A stretch of 40,195 nucleotides of DNA from positions 1 through 40,195 of IMG/VR virus record IMGVR_UViG_3300022752_000159; one strand, written 5' to 3'. Below the pieces are notes generated by a model that saw only the letters and a program-made list of their open reading frames with translations, was not told the DNA's origin and searched no databases. A program made the translations under genes and the position numbers. Positions 32,809 to 40,195 of the stretch are shown here, piece after piece. Numbering within the stretch: position 1 is the stretch's first letter; each line of letters opens with the position of its first letter. This DNA is from a virus.

Positions 32809-33993
32809 ATGAGTGACCCGTTTATAAATTACCTTAACAGCGGCAACATAGTCATGAAAGACTATGCTCATGCATCTAGACTCTATAGAGATAACCAATT
32901 TGCTCTTGCACCGAAATTAGGATTTATCTATTTTGTAGTATTCAATATTAATGAAGAAGCCATACTTGATAAAAAGTTTACGGAAGATAAAAGAAAAGTA
33001 GGATTGCTAGTTAAAAAAATTGATTTACCAAAATTCAGTATTAAGGTAGAAAAATTAAATCAGTACAACAGAAAAACAGTTGTACAAACTAAATTAGATT
33101 ATGGAAATGTTAATATTGAGTTTCATGACGATAATAGTGATGTAACAAATAGACTATGGATGAATTATTATAAGCATTATTATGCTGACAGTAACTACGG
33201 TGATATAAATGCAGGTGCCGCAGCAGGAGAGTTTATACCTGCGGCATTTCAAGACACGAAATATAACAACTCATTTAATACCTACGGTTTTTATAATAAC
33301 AATATACTAATACCCTTTTTTAATAATATTGAAATTTACTCTTTACATCAAGGAAATTTTACAAAATTTACCTTAGTAAATCCCCTTATTACAGAATGGC
33401 GACATGACAGCCTAAGTCAAACTGAATCAAATAAGATACTACAAAACTCAATGTCAGTCGATTACGAAAATGTTTTATATGAAATTGGTCAAGTGACAAA
33501 AGGATCTAAACCTGCTACCTTCGGTGTAGAATACTATGATCCAGTTGGAAGCCCATATAAATTTCAAGATTCTACAGGATCGGACTTTGATAATCAAAGT
33601 AAATCTAGAGTATTTGGGGTACCTAATAATAGAACCAATTATAATCCTTTATTCGATCAAAAGAGCAGGCAGCGTGTCTATGGCCTTGTAGGAGCACCAC
33701 AGCAGCAGAGTGCTCTAGGACAAATAGCCAATATTTTATTAAGAAATGTGGTTAATAAAAATGGACTAGGTAGACAAGGCCCGACAGGTTATAACATTTC
33801 TCAAGGAGTGTTAGGACAGGTGTTAGGCGGCGGTCCTGGCAAGTACACAGAACCTAGATCTACACAACAACAACCTGGGATTTTTAACTTACCTGGAGGT
33901 GCTGGTGTTAATATCTTTAAAGGTTTAAATACTTCAGTAGATGGAAAAATAAGAATAAATCCTGCCGCAGTAATTCTACCACCAAAAACTTAA
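32809..33993 (+). CDS. Tail-tube-like/baseplate tube structural protein
   Basis: 394 residues. The middle part is shared with a family common in marine T4-like phages: LLVKKIDLPKFSIKVEKLNQYNRK, TKLDYGNVNIEFHDD, LWMNYYKHYYAD and FTKFTLVNPLITEWRHDSL. This resembles the gp19/gp54 tube family, where a tube-like protein starts or caps the tail tube on the baseplate. I cannot decide gp54 orthology from sequence. The last ~120 residues are a low-complexity Gly/Gln-rich region (VLGQVLGGGPGKYTEP, FNLPGGAGVNIFKG). Located after a terminator and its own late promoter. Confidence 0.75.
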   Translation: MSDPFINYLNSGNIVMKDYAHASRLYRDNQFALAPKLGFIYFVVFNINEEAILDKKFTEDKRKVGLLVKKIDLPKFSIKVEKLNQYNRKTVVQTKLDYGNVNIEFHDDNSDVTNRLWMNYYKHYYADSNYGDINAGAAAGEFIPAAFQDTKYNNSFNTYGFYNNNILIPFFNNIEIYSLHQGNFTKFTLVNPLITEWRHDSLSQTESNKILQNSMSVDYENVLYEIGQVTKGSKPATFGVEYYDPVGSPYKFQDSTGSDFDNQSKSRVFGVPNNRTNYNPLFDQKSRQRVYGLVGAPQQQSALGQIANILLRNVVNKNGLGRQGPTGYNISQGVLGQVLGGGPGKYTEPRSTQQQPGIFNLPGGAGVNIFKGLNTSVDGKIRINPAAVILPPKT

Positions 33994-33994
33994 C

Positions 33995-34363
33995 ATGAAA
34001 AACCTAACAAATTTACCCCCTTCAATTAATCAATCAGATTTAACCCTAAAGGCATTTGATTCTTTTTATTCACCTCCTATTGAAATAGATTCTACGGTTT
34101 TAGCAGCAATGAAAGGTTTTTTTGTAAACAACGAATTTCAGGAAGTAGCAGCAGAGCAGATTGCGTCTACAATTATTCAACAGGCCAAAACCGACGGATA
34201 CAACCCTATGGAAATTCTTGATACTCTTAAAAAAATTGACAAAATAGAGTTATCGGGCCTAGTAGCGGAAATTCTTAATTACAATAGACTAAAAACAAGC
34301 AGTCTAGGGTACGCTCAACCCTTTACTACCAATCCGGAGGTAGCAAGAAACATACTGGCATGA
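33995..34363 (+). CDS. Small structural or assembly protein, unknown role
   Basis: 122 residues, starting two bases after the previous stop. FDSFYSPPIEIDSTVLAAMKGFF near residue 21, IASTIIQQAKTDGYNP and LVAEILNYNRLKTSSLGY form a helical protein of a kind seen in marine T4-like phages next to tube and head-completion genes. No enzyme motif. Its last bases overlap the start of gp4 (ATGA). I regard it as a virion or virion-assembly protein by position. Confidence 0.6.
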   Translation: MKNLTNLPPSINQSDLTLKAFDSFYSPPIEIDSTVLAAMKGFFVNNEFQEVAAEQIASTIIQQAKTDGYNPMEILDTLKKIDKIELSGLVAEILNYNRLKTSSLGYAQPFTTNPEVARNILA

Positions 34364-34806
34364 GTTTAAGATTCAGTAACGGAATTTACACGGTCAAAAA
34401 CCCAGAAAAGTATGTAGGAGGTAGGGCACCTACATATAGAAGTTCTTGGGAACATACATTTATGATGTTTTGTGATAATAATCCTGCTGTAGAGCAATGG
34501 AGCAGTGAGCCTGTTAAAATTCCCTACAGAGATCCGCTAACAGGTAAGCAGACTGTGTATGTGCCAGACTTTTTAATTGTTTACCTAGATCGTAATAATA
34601 AAAAACATGCCGAATTAGTTGAGATAAAACCTAGCAAACAAACCCTTAAAGAAAAAGTTGGTACTAATCCCTATAACCAAGCACAGTATGTAAAAAATAT
34701 GGCCAAGTGGGCGGCTGCAAATGATTGGTGCAAAGATAGAGGCATAAGGTTTAGGGTAATAAACGAAGGTGATATTTTCCATAATCTAAAAAAACGAAAT
34801 AAGTAA
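34360..34806 (+). CDS. 4: Head completion protein/nuclease (gp4-like)
   Basis: 148 residues. VKNPEKYVGGRAPTYRSSWEHTFM near residue 11, then VPDFLIVYL and ELVEIKPSKQT, match T4 gp4 (gene 50/65), in which the Asp of PDFL and the Glu-x-Lys of EIKP belong to a restriction-endonuclease-like fold. gp4 acts on the filled head so that the tail can be joined; it is thought to trim DNA at the head vertex. The gene is between a small helical protein and terminase small subunit. Length agrees with T4 (about 150 residues). Confidence 0.9.
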   Translation: MSLRFSNGIYTVKNPEKYVGGRAPTYRSSWEHTFMMFCDNNPAVEQWSSEPVKIPYRDPLTGKQTVYVPDFLIVYLDRNNKKHAELVEIKPSKQTLKEKVGTNPYNQAQYVKNMAKWAAANDWCKDRGIRFRVINEGDIFHNLKKRNK

Positions 34807-34810
34807 TGGT

Positions 34811-35284
34811 ATGACAAAAAGACTAGAAGAAATACTAAACATTGCCCCAGAACCGGTTGAAATACCTAAGAAAGAAGATAATGCGCCTATGCCTGTTATA
34901 AATCTTCAAGAAAAACTTGAAGAGTTTGACAAGATATCATCAGCACTTCCGAGGGTAGTAGGACTAGGAGACATGGCCGATTCAGAACTTGATGCTCTGG
35001 CATCAAAAGCAGAGCAGGCCTATGACGATCTTATGGATCTAGGTATGAACGTAGAGGCACGATATGGTGCTCGTATGTTTGAAGTTGCAGCACAGATGAT
35101 GAACGCCGCTATTACAGCCAAGTCGCACAAAATAGACAAAAAACTTAAAATGGTCGACCTCCAACTTAAAAAGTTAGCCATAGACAAAAAGTCTAATAAG
35201 GCAGAAGAGCCCATAGAAGGCGAGGGATATATCCTAACAGATCGCAATAGCATCTTAGAAAAACTTAAAAAGATGAATAAATAA
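34811..35284 (+). CDS. 16: Terminase small subunit (gp16-like)
   Basis: 157 residues; the ATG at 34806 is out of use because it meets a stop after two codons. The central part, DSELDALASKAEQAYDDLMDLGMNVEARYGARMFEVAAQMMNAAITAKSHKIDKKL, follows the gp16 pattern, with two antiparallel helices forming the oligomerisation coiled coil. The basic C-terminal tail ends in ILEKLKKMNK. gp16 rings recognise DNA and stimulate gp17 packaging activity. Position ahead of gp17, with two intervening genes, is unlike T4, where 16 and 17 are adjacent. Confidence 0.85.
   Translation: MTKRLEEILNIAPEPVEIPKKEDNAPMPVINLQEKLEEFDKISSALPRVVGLGDMADSELDALASKAEQAYDDLMDLGMNVEARYGARMFEVAAQMMNAAITAKSHKIDKKLKMVDLQLKKLAIDKKSNKAEEPIEGEGYILTDRNSILEKLKKMNK
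35276..35283 (+). promoter_or_regulatory. Candidate late promoter AATAAATA
   Basis: Seven of eight bases match; it overlaps the gp16 stop. With T4 spacing the +1 would be 35289, leaving a 2-nt leader before the ATG at 35291. No Shine-Dalgarno is seen. Confidence 0.45.
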
Positions 35285-35290
35285 GTTATT

Positions 35291-35887
35291 ATGAAATCCT
35301 TTAAAGAATATCTAACCGAATCTAAAAAGACCTACGATTTTAAAATTAAGATCGCCAAGGAAATGACCACTGACGAAGAATCCAATATGAAAAGGTTATT
35401 AGGACGTTTTACCAATGAAAACGAACTAAAGAGTTTTAAGAAATCTAAAACACCTATTCAAGCATTACCCTTGGATTTCCCTCAGGTTAAGAACTGTGAA
35501 GTTAATATCTACGAAATAAGTTTAGATTTTCCTACAACACAATTTGAACTCACTGAATATCTAAGTTCGGAACTTGGTGTTGGAAAACAAAGAATCGTTG
35601 TTCGTAGACCAGGTGAACCTTCGGAAGAATACCAACGTGAAGAACCGCAGCGTGAAGGCGCCCTACTATATGATCCCAATTATAAAGAGTCTGCTAATGC
35701 TAAATTTGAGGATTTTTATGGCGATAAGTATAACACTGGATTCGTTAAAGAGTTGAATGATATTCTAAAATTACAACGCAAAGAAAGAGGCGAACAAATT
35801 CCTACAGAAGGTGCAGCCAAATATAATACAGATAATCCCGCACATTCAGCAGGTGTTTTAAAACAGGCTCCAGATCCAAGGAAATAA
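35291..35887 (+). CDS. Possible head-core/internal protein with capsid-targeting-like N-terminus
   Basis: 198 residues. The N-terminus MKSFKEYLTES is very like the capsid-targeting sequence of T4 internal proteins (MKTYQEFIAE in IPIII), which gp21 protease removes after a (L/I)-x-E. The rest is charged, with an alpha/beta part (residues ~60-100, VNIYEISLDFPTTQFELTEYLSSELGVGKQRIVVRRP) followed by an extended acidic tail (EEYQREEPQREGALLYDPNYKESANAKFEDFYG). The role is not known. If the N-terminus works as in T4, the protein would be packed into the prohead core and shortened during maturation (inference). Located between gp16 and gp17. Confidence 0.55.
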   Translation: MKSFKEYLTESKKTYDFKIKIAKEMTTDEESNMKRLLGRFTNENELKSFKKSKTPIQALPLDFPQVKNCEVNIYEISLDFPTTQFELTEYLSSELGVGKQRIVVRRPGEPSEEYQREEPQREGALLYDPNYKESANAKFEDFYGDKYNTGFVKELNDILKLQRKERGEQIPTEGAAKYNTDNPAHSAGVLKQAPDPRK

Positions 35888-35889
35888 TT

Positions 35890-36480
35890 ATGCATATGAT
35901 AGACGTATTAAAAAGATTAGCAGAATTAGATGCTGCTAACCCTAATGTTGTTAAAGAAAATCAACAACCTATTGAAGAGTGCGGTGTTATGCCAGAAATG
36001 GGCATGATGGCTATGCCTCCAGAAAGACCAAGTCATCCTGCTAGCATCAATATGACAGCAGGCAGCGGCGAAGAACTAAGCGACATGCTAACAACTATAA
36101 TGACGTTGGCTGGACATAAGTCAGCAGAGCCAGTTATGCCAGAGCCCGCAGCAGGTATGCTAGAACCAATGGGCCCTCCTGCCAGTGCAACAGATACAAT
36201 GCGTAGCACGATTGATAAATTAAATCCAATGGATGCTGGTGATGATTCAGATGACAGCGACGATTCCGACGATGAACGTAAGCCTGTTGACGAATATGAT
36301 AATACACCAGAAGATCCCAACGACAAGAGCGAATTTGACCCAAACCAATTCGCACACAAAGAAAATCAGCCAGGGCAAGGCGATAGAATGGACGGAAACA
36401 TGCCCAAGGGCGTTCCGACCATGGAAGAAGTGAAAAAGCATCTTTTCGCAGAATATAAAAAATTCGTTAGTGAAAATTAG
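35890..36480 (+). CDS. Acidic, Met/Pro-rich protein, marine phage type
   Basis: 196 residues with AAGGA before the ATG. The first ~25 residues (MIDVLKRLAELDAANPNVVKEN) are a helical start that occurs in several marine T4-like proteins. The rest is low-complexity: PEMGMMAMPPERPS, an uninterrupted DDSDDSDDSDD stretch near residue 117, and a helical C-terminus (TMEEVKKHLFAEYKKFVSEN) that also looks like an assembly tag. Strongly acidic overall. No enzyme motif. A role in head-core or packaging is possible from position only. A terminator follows. Confidence 0.55.
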   Translation: MHMIDVLKRLAELDAANPNVVKENQQPIEECGVMPEMGMMAMPPERPSHPASINMTAGSGEELSDMLTTIMTLAGHKSAEPVMPEPAAGMLEPMGPPASATDTMRSTIDKLNPMDAGDDSDDSDDSDDERKPVDEYDNTPEDPNDKSEFDPNQFAHKENQPGQGDRMDGNMPKGVPTMEEVKKHLFAEYKKFVSEN

Positions 36481-36499
36481 TAAGACTTTTTCTTATCAG

Positions 36500-36525
36500 A
36501 TAGCCTCTTCGGAGGCTATTTTTTT
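36500..36525 (+). terminator. Rho-independent terminator before gp17
   Basis: A stem TAGCCTC/GAGGCTA (36501-36507 and 36512-36518) with a TTCG tetraloop in the classic stable C(UUCG)G form, followed by a T-run to 36525. It ends the upstream transcript 15 nt before the gp17 start. Confidence 0.9.
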
Positions 36526-36526
36526 C

Positions 36527-36534
36527 ATTAAATA
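36527..36534 (+). promoter_or_regulatory. Weak candidate late promoter ATTAAATA
   Basis: Six of eight bases match. It follows directly after the terminator and, with T4 spacing, its +1 is 36540, the A of the gp17 ATG. No Shine-Dalgarno is present. Confidence 0.4.
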
Positions 36535-36539
36535 CCCTT

Positions 36540-38120
36540 ATGCCTATAGTAGATACCAAATTAGTAAAAACTGCACACGTTGCCCAAAAATATACTGAAG
36601 ATCAGATCAATGATCTATTGCAGTGTGCAGATCAAAAGAATGGCCCACATTTTTTCCTTAATAACTTCTTTTATATTCAACATCCTGTAAAGGGTAGATT
36701 GTTATATCAGGCCTATGAATATCAAGTTAGACTTGTAGACAGTTATCATAATCATAGATTTAATATTAATCTGCTACCAAGACAGACAGGCAAAACTACA
36801 ACTGCCGCAGGTTATCTACTATGGTATGCTATGTTTAATCCAGATAGTACAATACTGGTAGCCGCGCACAAGTACACGGGTGCCCAAGAGATCATGCACA
36901 AAATTAGAACAGCCTATGAATTGTGTCCAGATCATATTAGAGGTGGTGTAGTAAGTTATAACAAGCAGAGTATAGAGTTTGATAACGGATCTCGTATCGT
37001 AGCACAAACTACAACAGAAACAACAGGTCGTGGTATGAGTATTTCATTGCTATATGCCGACGAGTTTGCGTTCGTTGAGCCTAATATTGCTACAGAGTTT
37101 TGGACATCAATTCGTCCTACACTGGCCACAGGTGGTAAGGCTATCTTAACGTCAACTCCAAATTCAGATGAAGATCAATTTGCTATGATTTGGAAGGAAG
37201 CCAACTTTAGGTTTGATGAATTCGGAAATAGCACAGAAGTAGGTCGTAATGAATTTTTCCCCTTTAAGGCACATTGGAGCGAGCATCCAGAACGTGATGA
37301 AAAGTGGGCTTCCGTAGAACGTGCCAGTATCGGTGAGGAACGCTTTCGTCGTGAGCACGAATGTGAATTTTTGGTATTTGATGAAACCTTGGTAAGCAGT
37401 ATTTGTCTAGCAGAGTTAGAAGGCATAGAGCCGTACATGCGTATGGGTCAGTGTCGTTGGTATAAAAAGGTCAATCCTAAAATGACCTACATTGTAGCCA
37501 TGGATCCTAGTTTAGGCACAGGGGGTGATCCTGCTGCTATACAGGTTTTAGAAATACCTACATTTAGGCAAGTAGCAGAATGGAGCCATAATCTTACCAC
37601 CATACAGGCACAGGTAAGGATTTTAAGAGATATCTGCAACTACATCAGCGAAAAGTTTACTGCAAAAGGAGTGACCCCTAGTCTATACTATAGTGTTGAA
37701 AATAATGCAGTAGGCGAAGCCGCTATAGTAGCAATAGATGAAATAGGTGAAGACAGTATTCCTGGACTATTTCTAAGTGAGCCGCTTAAAAAAGGTCATG
37801 TAAGACGATTTAGAAGAGGATTTAATACTACTCACAGCAGCAAGATAAGCACCTGCGCTAAATTAAAACATCTAATAGAAAGCAAGAGATTAGAACTTAA
37901 TTCTAAGCAATTAATTTCAGAATTAAAAACATTTGTAGCAAAGGGTATAAGTTTTGAAGGAAAACAAGGCAGCACAGATGACCTTGTAAGTAGTCTATTA
38001 TTGGCTGTAAGGATGACTGTTATGCTACAAGAATGGGATCCTGCAATCTATGACAAACTTCGTGAAGAAAGAGACGACGAATTTGTCATGCCCATGCCCA
38101 TCTACATTAGTAATTATTAA
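36540..38120 (+). CDS. 17: Terminase large subunit (gp17)
   Basis: 526 residues; T4 gp17 has 610. ATPase: LLPRQTGKTT (Walker A, Lys85), LLYADEFAF (Walker B, Asp174 with catalytic Glu175) and LTSTP (motif C, residues 203-207). Nuclease: AMDPSLGTGGD (Asp322, Asp330), VENN near residue 386 and STDDLV (residues 479-483) give the RNase H-fold acidic residues. gp17 drives DNA into the prohead through the portal and cuts concatemers by headful packaging. No intein or intron is visible. It follows a terminator and a weak late motif with no Shine-Dalgarno, so its expression signal is unusual. Confidence 0.95.
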   Translation: MPIVDTKLVKTAHVAQKYTEDQINDLLQCADQKNGPHFFLNNFFYIQHPVKGRLLYQAYEYQVRLVDSYHNHRFNINLLPRQTGKTTTAAGYLLWYAMFNPDSTILVAAHKYTGAQEIMHKIRTAYELCPDHIRGGVVSYNKQSIEFDNGSRIVAQTTTETTGRGMSISLLYADEFAFVEPNIATEFWTSIRPTLATGGKAILTSTPNSDEDQFAMIWKEANFRFDEFGNSTEVGRNEFFPFKAHWSEHPERDEKWASVERASIGEERFRREHECEFLVFDETLVSSICLAELEGIEPYMRMGQCRWYKKVNPKMTYIVAMDPSLGTGGDPAAIQVLEIPTFRQVAEWSHNLTTIQAQVRILRDICNYISEKFTAKGVTPSLYYSVENNAVGEAAIVAIDEIGEDSIPGLFLSEPLKKGHVRRFRRGFNTTHSSKISTCAKLKHLIESKRLELNSKQLISELKTFVAKGISFEGKQGSTDDLVSSLLLAVRMTVMLQEWDPAIYDKLREERDDEFVMPMPIYISNY

Positions 38121-38126
38121 TAAATA
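38119..38126 (+). promoter_or_regulatory. Candidate late promoter AATAAATA
   Basis: Seven of eight bases match, overlapping the gp17 stop. With T4 spacing +1 is 38132, exactly the A of the next ATG. No Shine-Dalgarno precedes that ATG. Confidence 0.5.
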
Positions 38127-38131
38127 ACGCT

Positions 38132-40195
38132 ATGAAAGCTATTCAAATAATCTCACAAGACCTCTTTGACAAGGTACGCAGTCGTTTTCAAAACCTAGAA
38201 ATGGGCGACGAAGCAGGTGCTATTACCATTGATCCTACAGAAGCACGTTTCTTTGACTTTGATTTTGTTAAAGAAGGTGTTAATTTAGGTAGAGTCAGTG
38301 TTAGTCTAGGCGACCTAGGTAGTCTTAAAATTTATTACAGCCAAGGCATCACAGAAGGACAAGACGATGCCGCCAAGCGACTATGGTATGATTTTCTAAA
38401 AGAGATGCGTCTATTCGCAATGAGAAGGCTGTTGAGATTCGATACGAGAGATATAGCAAAAACAAATTTAGATAAAAATGATTTTCAGCATCTTGCTGCA
38501 ACACAAGGTCCGAAGGAAGAACCTATGAACATGACAGAATCACGCTGGACTCACAAGAGTTCTAAAAAAACAAGCCGTGCCGTTAGGGGTGCTACTGAAG
38601 TTATTGTGAGACATCACAAGGCAGTAGATGAAGCCTATCCAGGTGCCCGTAGTCAACGTAAAAACATCAAGGCAATTTTTATTCAAAATAGAGATGGTGA
38701 AAGATTTAAGTATCCATTTATACATATCGCAGGTGCTATGGCCATGGGCCAGCATATTGATCACGGCGGAGTTCCACATGATCCTGCGGGCAAGGCAATT
38801 ATGAGAATGAGCGAACAGATCGCGCAACTACAGGAATTTCAAAAGCAGGTCCAACACAGTCAATTGCATGATGATGCTTTAGGAATCACAGAGAGGGCCG
38901 TAGGCCGTTTACATGAACTCAAGGCACAAATAGAAGCATTATCAAAGCGTCATCATTATGAATCATGGGTGGCAGAATTTAACGAACAAGAACAACCATT
39001 AATGGCAGATTTAGATCCTGTCACTATGGAAGAATATAAGGCAAAATTTACACAATCATCATTTAACGAACACTTGGCTAGCCTATTTCCATTGATCCAT
39101 AGTATCATGCAGGAAACCAATACGGTGGATCTAGAGCAATATGCTGCTGAAGAATTAAAAGGTAATCAAGACAAATTAGATGTAGACAAAGACGGTGATA
39201 TAGAAGGTGACGACCTCGCAGATCTCCGTGCAGGCAAACGAGAAGGCTTTGAAAAATTTGAATCATGGGCAGAAGCAGTAGCAGAAAATGACTTACCAGA
39301 TGATCAAAAAGAAAATCTCAAAACAGAATTAGACAACCTTAAGGCCACAGGACAAAAACTAGAATTAGGCAATGCTTATCAATTTTTTAGTGAATTTGGA
39401 TTAGAGAACGATGATCTAGAACAGAAGTTTGAGGCAGCGGCAAGAGAGTTTCCTGATATGGACGCTCTTGAAGTATTTCAGGCCTGGGCTATGGAAGAAG
39501 GAAAACAAGATCTATTAGACTATCTAGGTCTAGCACCACAACAGCCCGCACAAGAACCTGCCGCCGAACCTGCCGCAGCACCTCCTCCTGAACAACCTGT
39601 AGCAGAAGAAAAAGACAGCATGATACAAGAAATCGCAAAGATTGTTAATAGTTTTTACAATCGCTCAAATCCAAATGTAGGTCCATTTAGAGGACACGAA
39701 GGCATACTTATTGACGTAGAAAAAACAATTAGTGAAAAGTTTGGAGAAAAGGCAGGACATCAGGCTAGAATGATAGCAGAAAAATTTATTACAAAATTAA
39801 CTCAAGAGTGGTCACAGCGTCATCGTGGTGATCGTCTAATGGGTGAAAAAGACAACGAAGGAACACCCCACAGTCACCAGGCGCAGACAACATTGAAACA
39901 TTTGAAAAATAAGACCTACGGTGATCGTGCCGATGCTGCCAACATCAAACCTGGGGTTAAAGGTTTTAAAGATCGTTACGATATGTTACAAAGAGCCAAA
40001 GACACGGGTAACCTCAAAGGTGACGGAGACGTTGAAGAAGCCAAATATCAAAAATTAACACCACAACAAAAGTTTAAAAACTCTATGAAACGTGCCGGAT
40101 ATGATATGGATGCTGGTGCTAAAAGATTACAAGATTTACTAGACAAGCAGAAAAAAGAGCGTGAAGAAAAAGAAAAGAAAGATATGGCGGAAGGC
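38132..40195 (+). CDS. Large probable virion/internal protein with EF-hand loop, 3' end outside window
   Basis: At least 688 residues, open to the end of the window. The first ~110 residues (MKAIQIISQDLFDKV, ATE of RFFDFDFVKE, ISLGDLGSLKIYYSQG-like sequence) form an alpha/beta domain. The region from about residue 130 is charged and helical. At residues ~350-361 an EF-hand calcium loop occurs: DVDKDGDIEGDD, with Asp at positions 1, 3, 5 and 12 and Gly at 6. An Ala/Pro linker (QQPAQEPAAEPAAAPPPEQP) near residue 470 is followed by a helical domain (SMIQEIAKIVNSFYNRS) and a Lys/Glu-rich tail. Genes like this follow gp17 in some marine T4-like phages. A function is not known to me; a large head or internal virion protein is one option. 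Confidence 0.7.
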   Translation, partial: MKAIQIISQDLFDKVRSRFQNLEMGDEAGAITIDPTEARFFDFDFVKEGVNLGRVSVSLGDLGSLKIYYSQGITEGQDDAAKRLWYDFLKEMRLFAMRRLLRFDTRDIAKTNLDKNDFQHLAATQGPKEEPMNMTESRWTHKSSKKTSRAVRGATEVIVRHHKAVDEAYPGARSQRKNIKAIFIQNRDGERFKYPFIHIAGAMAMGQHIDHGGVPHDPAGKAIMRMSEQIAQLQEFQKQVQHSQLHDDALGITERAVGRLHELKAQIEALSKRHHYESWVAEFNEQEQPLMADLDPVTMEEYKAKFTQSSFNEHLASLFPLIHSIMQETNTVDLEQYAAEELKGNQDKLDVDKDGDIEGDDLADLRAGKREGFEKFESWAEAVAENDLPDDQKENLKTELDNLKATGQKLELGNAYQFFSEFGLENDDLEQKFEAAAREFPDMDALEVFQAWAMEEGKQDLLDYLGLAPQQPAQEPAAEPAAAPPPEQPVAEEKDSMIQEIAKIVNSFYNRSNPNVGPFRGHEGILIDVEKTISEKFGEKAGHQARMIAEKFITKLTQEWSQRHRGDRLMGEKDNEGTPHSHQAQTTLKHLKNKTYGDRADAANIKPGVKGFKDRYDMLQRAKDTGNLKGDGDVEEAKYQKLTPQQKFKNSMKRAGYDMDAGAKRLQDLLDKQKKEREEKEKKDMAEG

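Noticed and set aside
34806-34814. ATG at 34806 as the gp16 start
   Set aside because: It reads ATG GTA TGA and stops at once; the ATG at 34811 starts the real gene.
36033-36359. Minus-strand open frames of 108 and 73 residues over the acidic protein
   Set aside because: They mirror the DDS-repeat and Met/Pro-rich coding sequence, giving Ser/Leu/Ala-rich shadow proteins.
38540-38827. 95-residue minus-strand open frame after gp17
   Set aside because: It lies completely within the long plus-strand gene from 38132, which has protein-like domains and an EF-hand loop.

Overview
The window is part of an AT-rich genome of a marine T4-like myovirus. It reads like a cyanophage or pelagiphage. The evidence is a set of T4 orthologues recognisable from their protein sequences: neck gp13 and gp14, tail sheath stabiliser gp15, tail sheath gp18, tail tube gp19, head-completion nuclease gp4, small and large terminase gp16 and gp17, and dNMP kinase gp1. 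T4-type late promoter octamers (TATAAATA and close variants) and tightly packed, often overlapping genes agree with this. Most genes lie on the + strand; four lie on the - strand.

Layout. (1) 1-13550: adhesion and virion surface genes. A 5'-truncated giant repeat protein comes first, then a second repeat protein, a 1015-aa structural protein, a short peptidase-S74 protein, and three tandem paralogues that look like six-bladed beta-propellers. (2) 13569-15027: a coiled-coil protein and a DUF4376-like protein. (3) 15054-19045: an accessory island with a U32-type Fe-S/TIM-barrel domain fused to a SAM methyltransferase, a 2OG-Fe(II) oxygenase, an unrecognised phage family, and a DUF401-type polytopic membrane protein. 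(4) 19089-24209: a glycine-rich adhesin, small proteins including two tandem four-Cys proteins, a ferredoxin-dependent bilin reductase of the PcyA/PcyX type, a second S74 fibre, and a glycosyltransferase. (5) 24201-27204 on the - strand: gp14, gp15 and a Nudix hydrolase. (6) 27233-38120: gp13, dNMP kinase, an HNH-type zinc protein (- strand), sheath, tube, a tube-like protein, gp4, gp16, a protein with a T4-style capsid-targeting N-terminus, an acidic protein and gp17. (7) 38132 to the end: a large 3'-truncated protein with an EF-hand loop.

How they work together. The structural genes build the contractile tail, the neck and the DNA-packaging machine. The repeat, S74, propeller and glycine-rich genes probably build host-recognition structures. 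A small 'GQ-x-Y-N...G-x-W' module recurs in fibres, neck and sheath. The accessory genes (bilin reductase, U32-methyltransferase fusion, oxygenase, DUF401 protein) look like host-metabolism or modification cargo. No tRNA, CRISPR array, integrase or insertion sequence was seen. No gene-free stretch longer than about 50 bases exists.

The points most worth a second look are the PcyX-like bilin reductase, the U32-methyltransferase fusion, the phage-borne DUF401 protein, and a set of late promoter motifs placed so that transcription would start at or within 2 nt of the start codon (possible leaderless late mRNAs). All functional calls come from reading sequence motifs; no database search was run.
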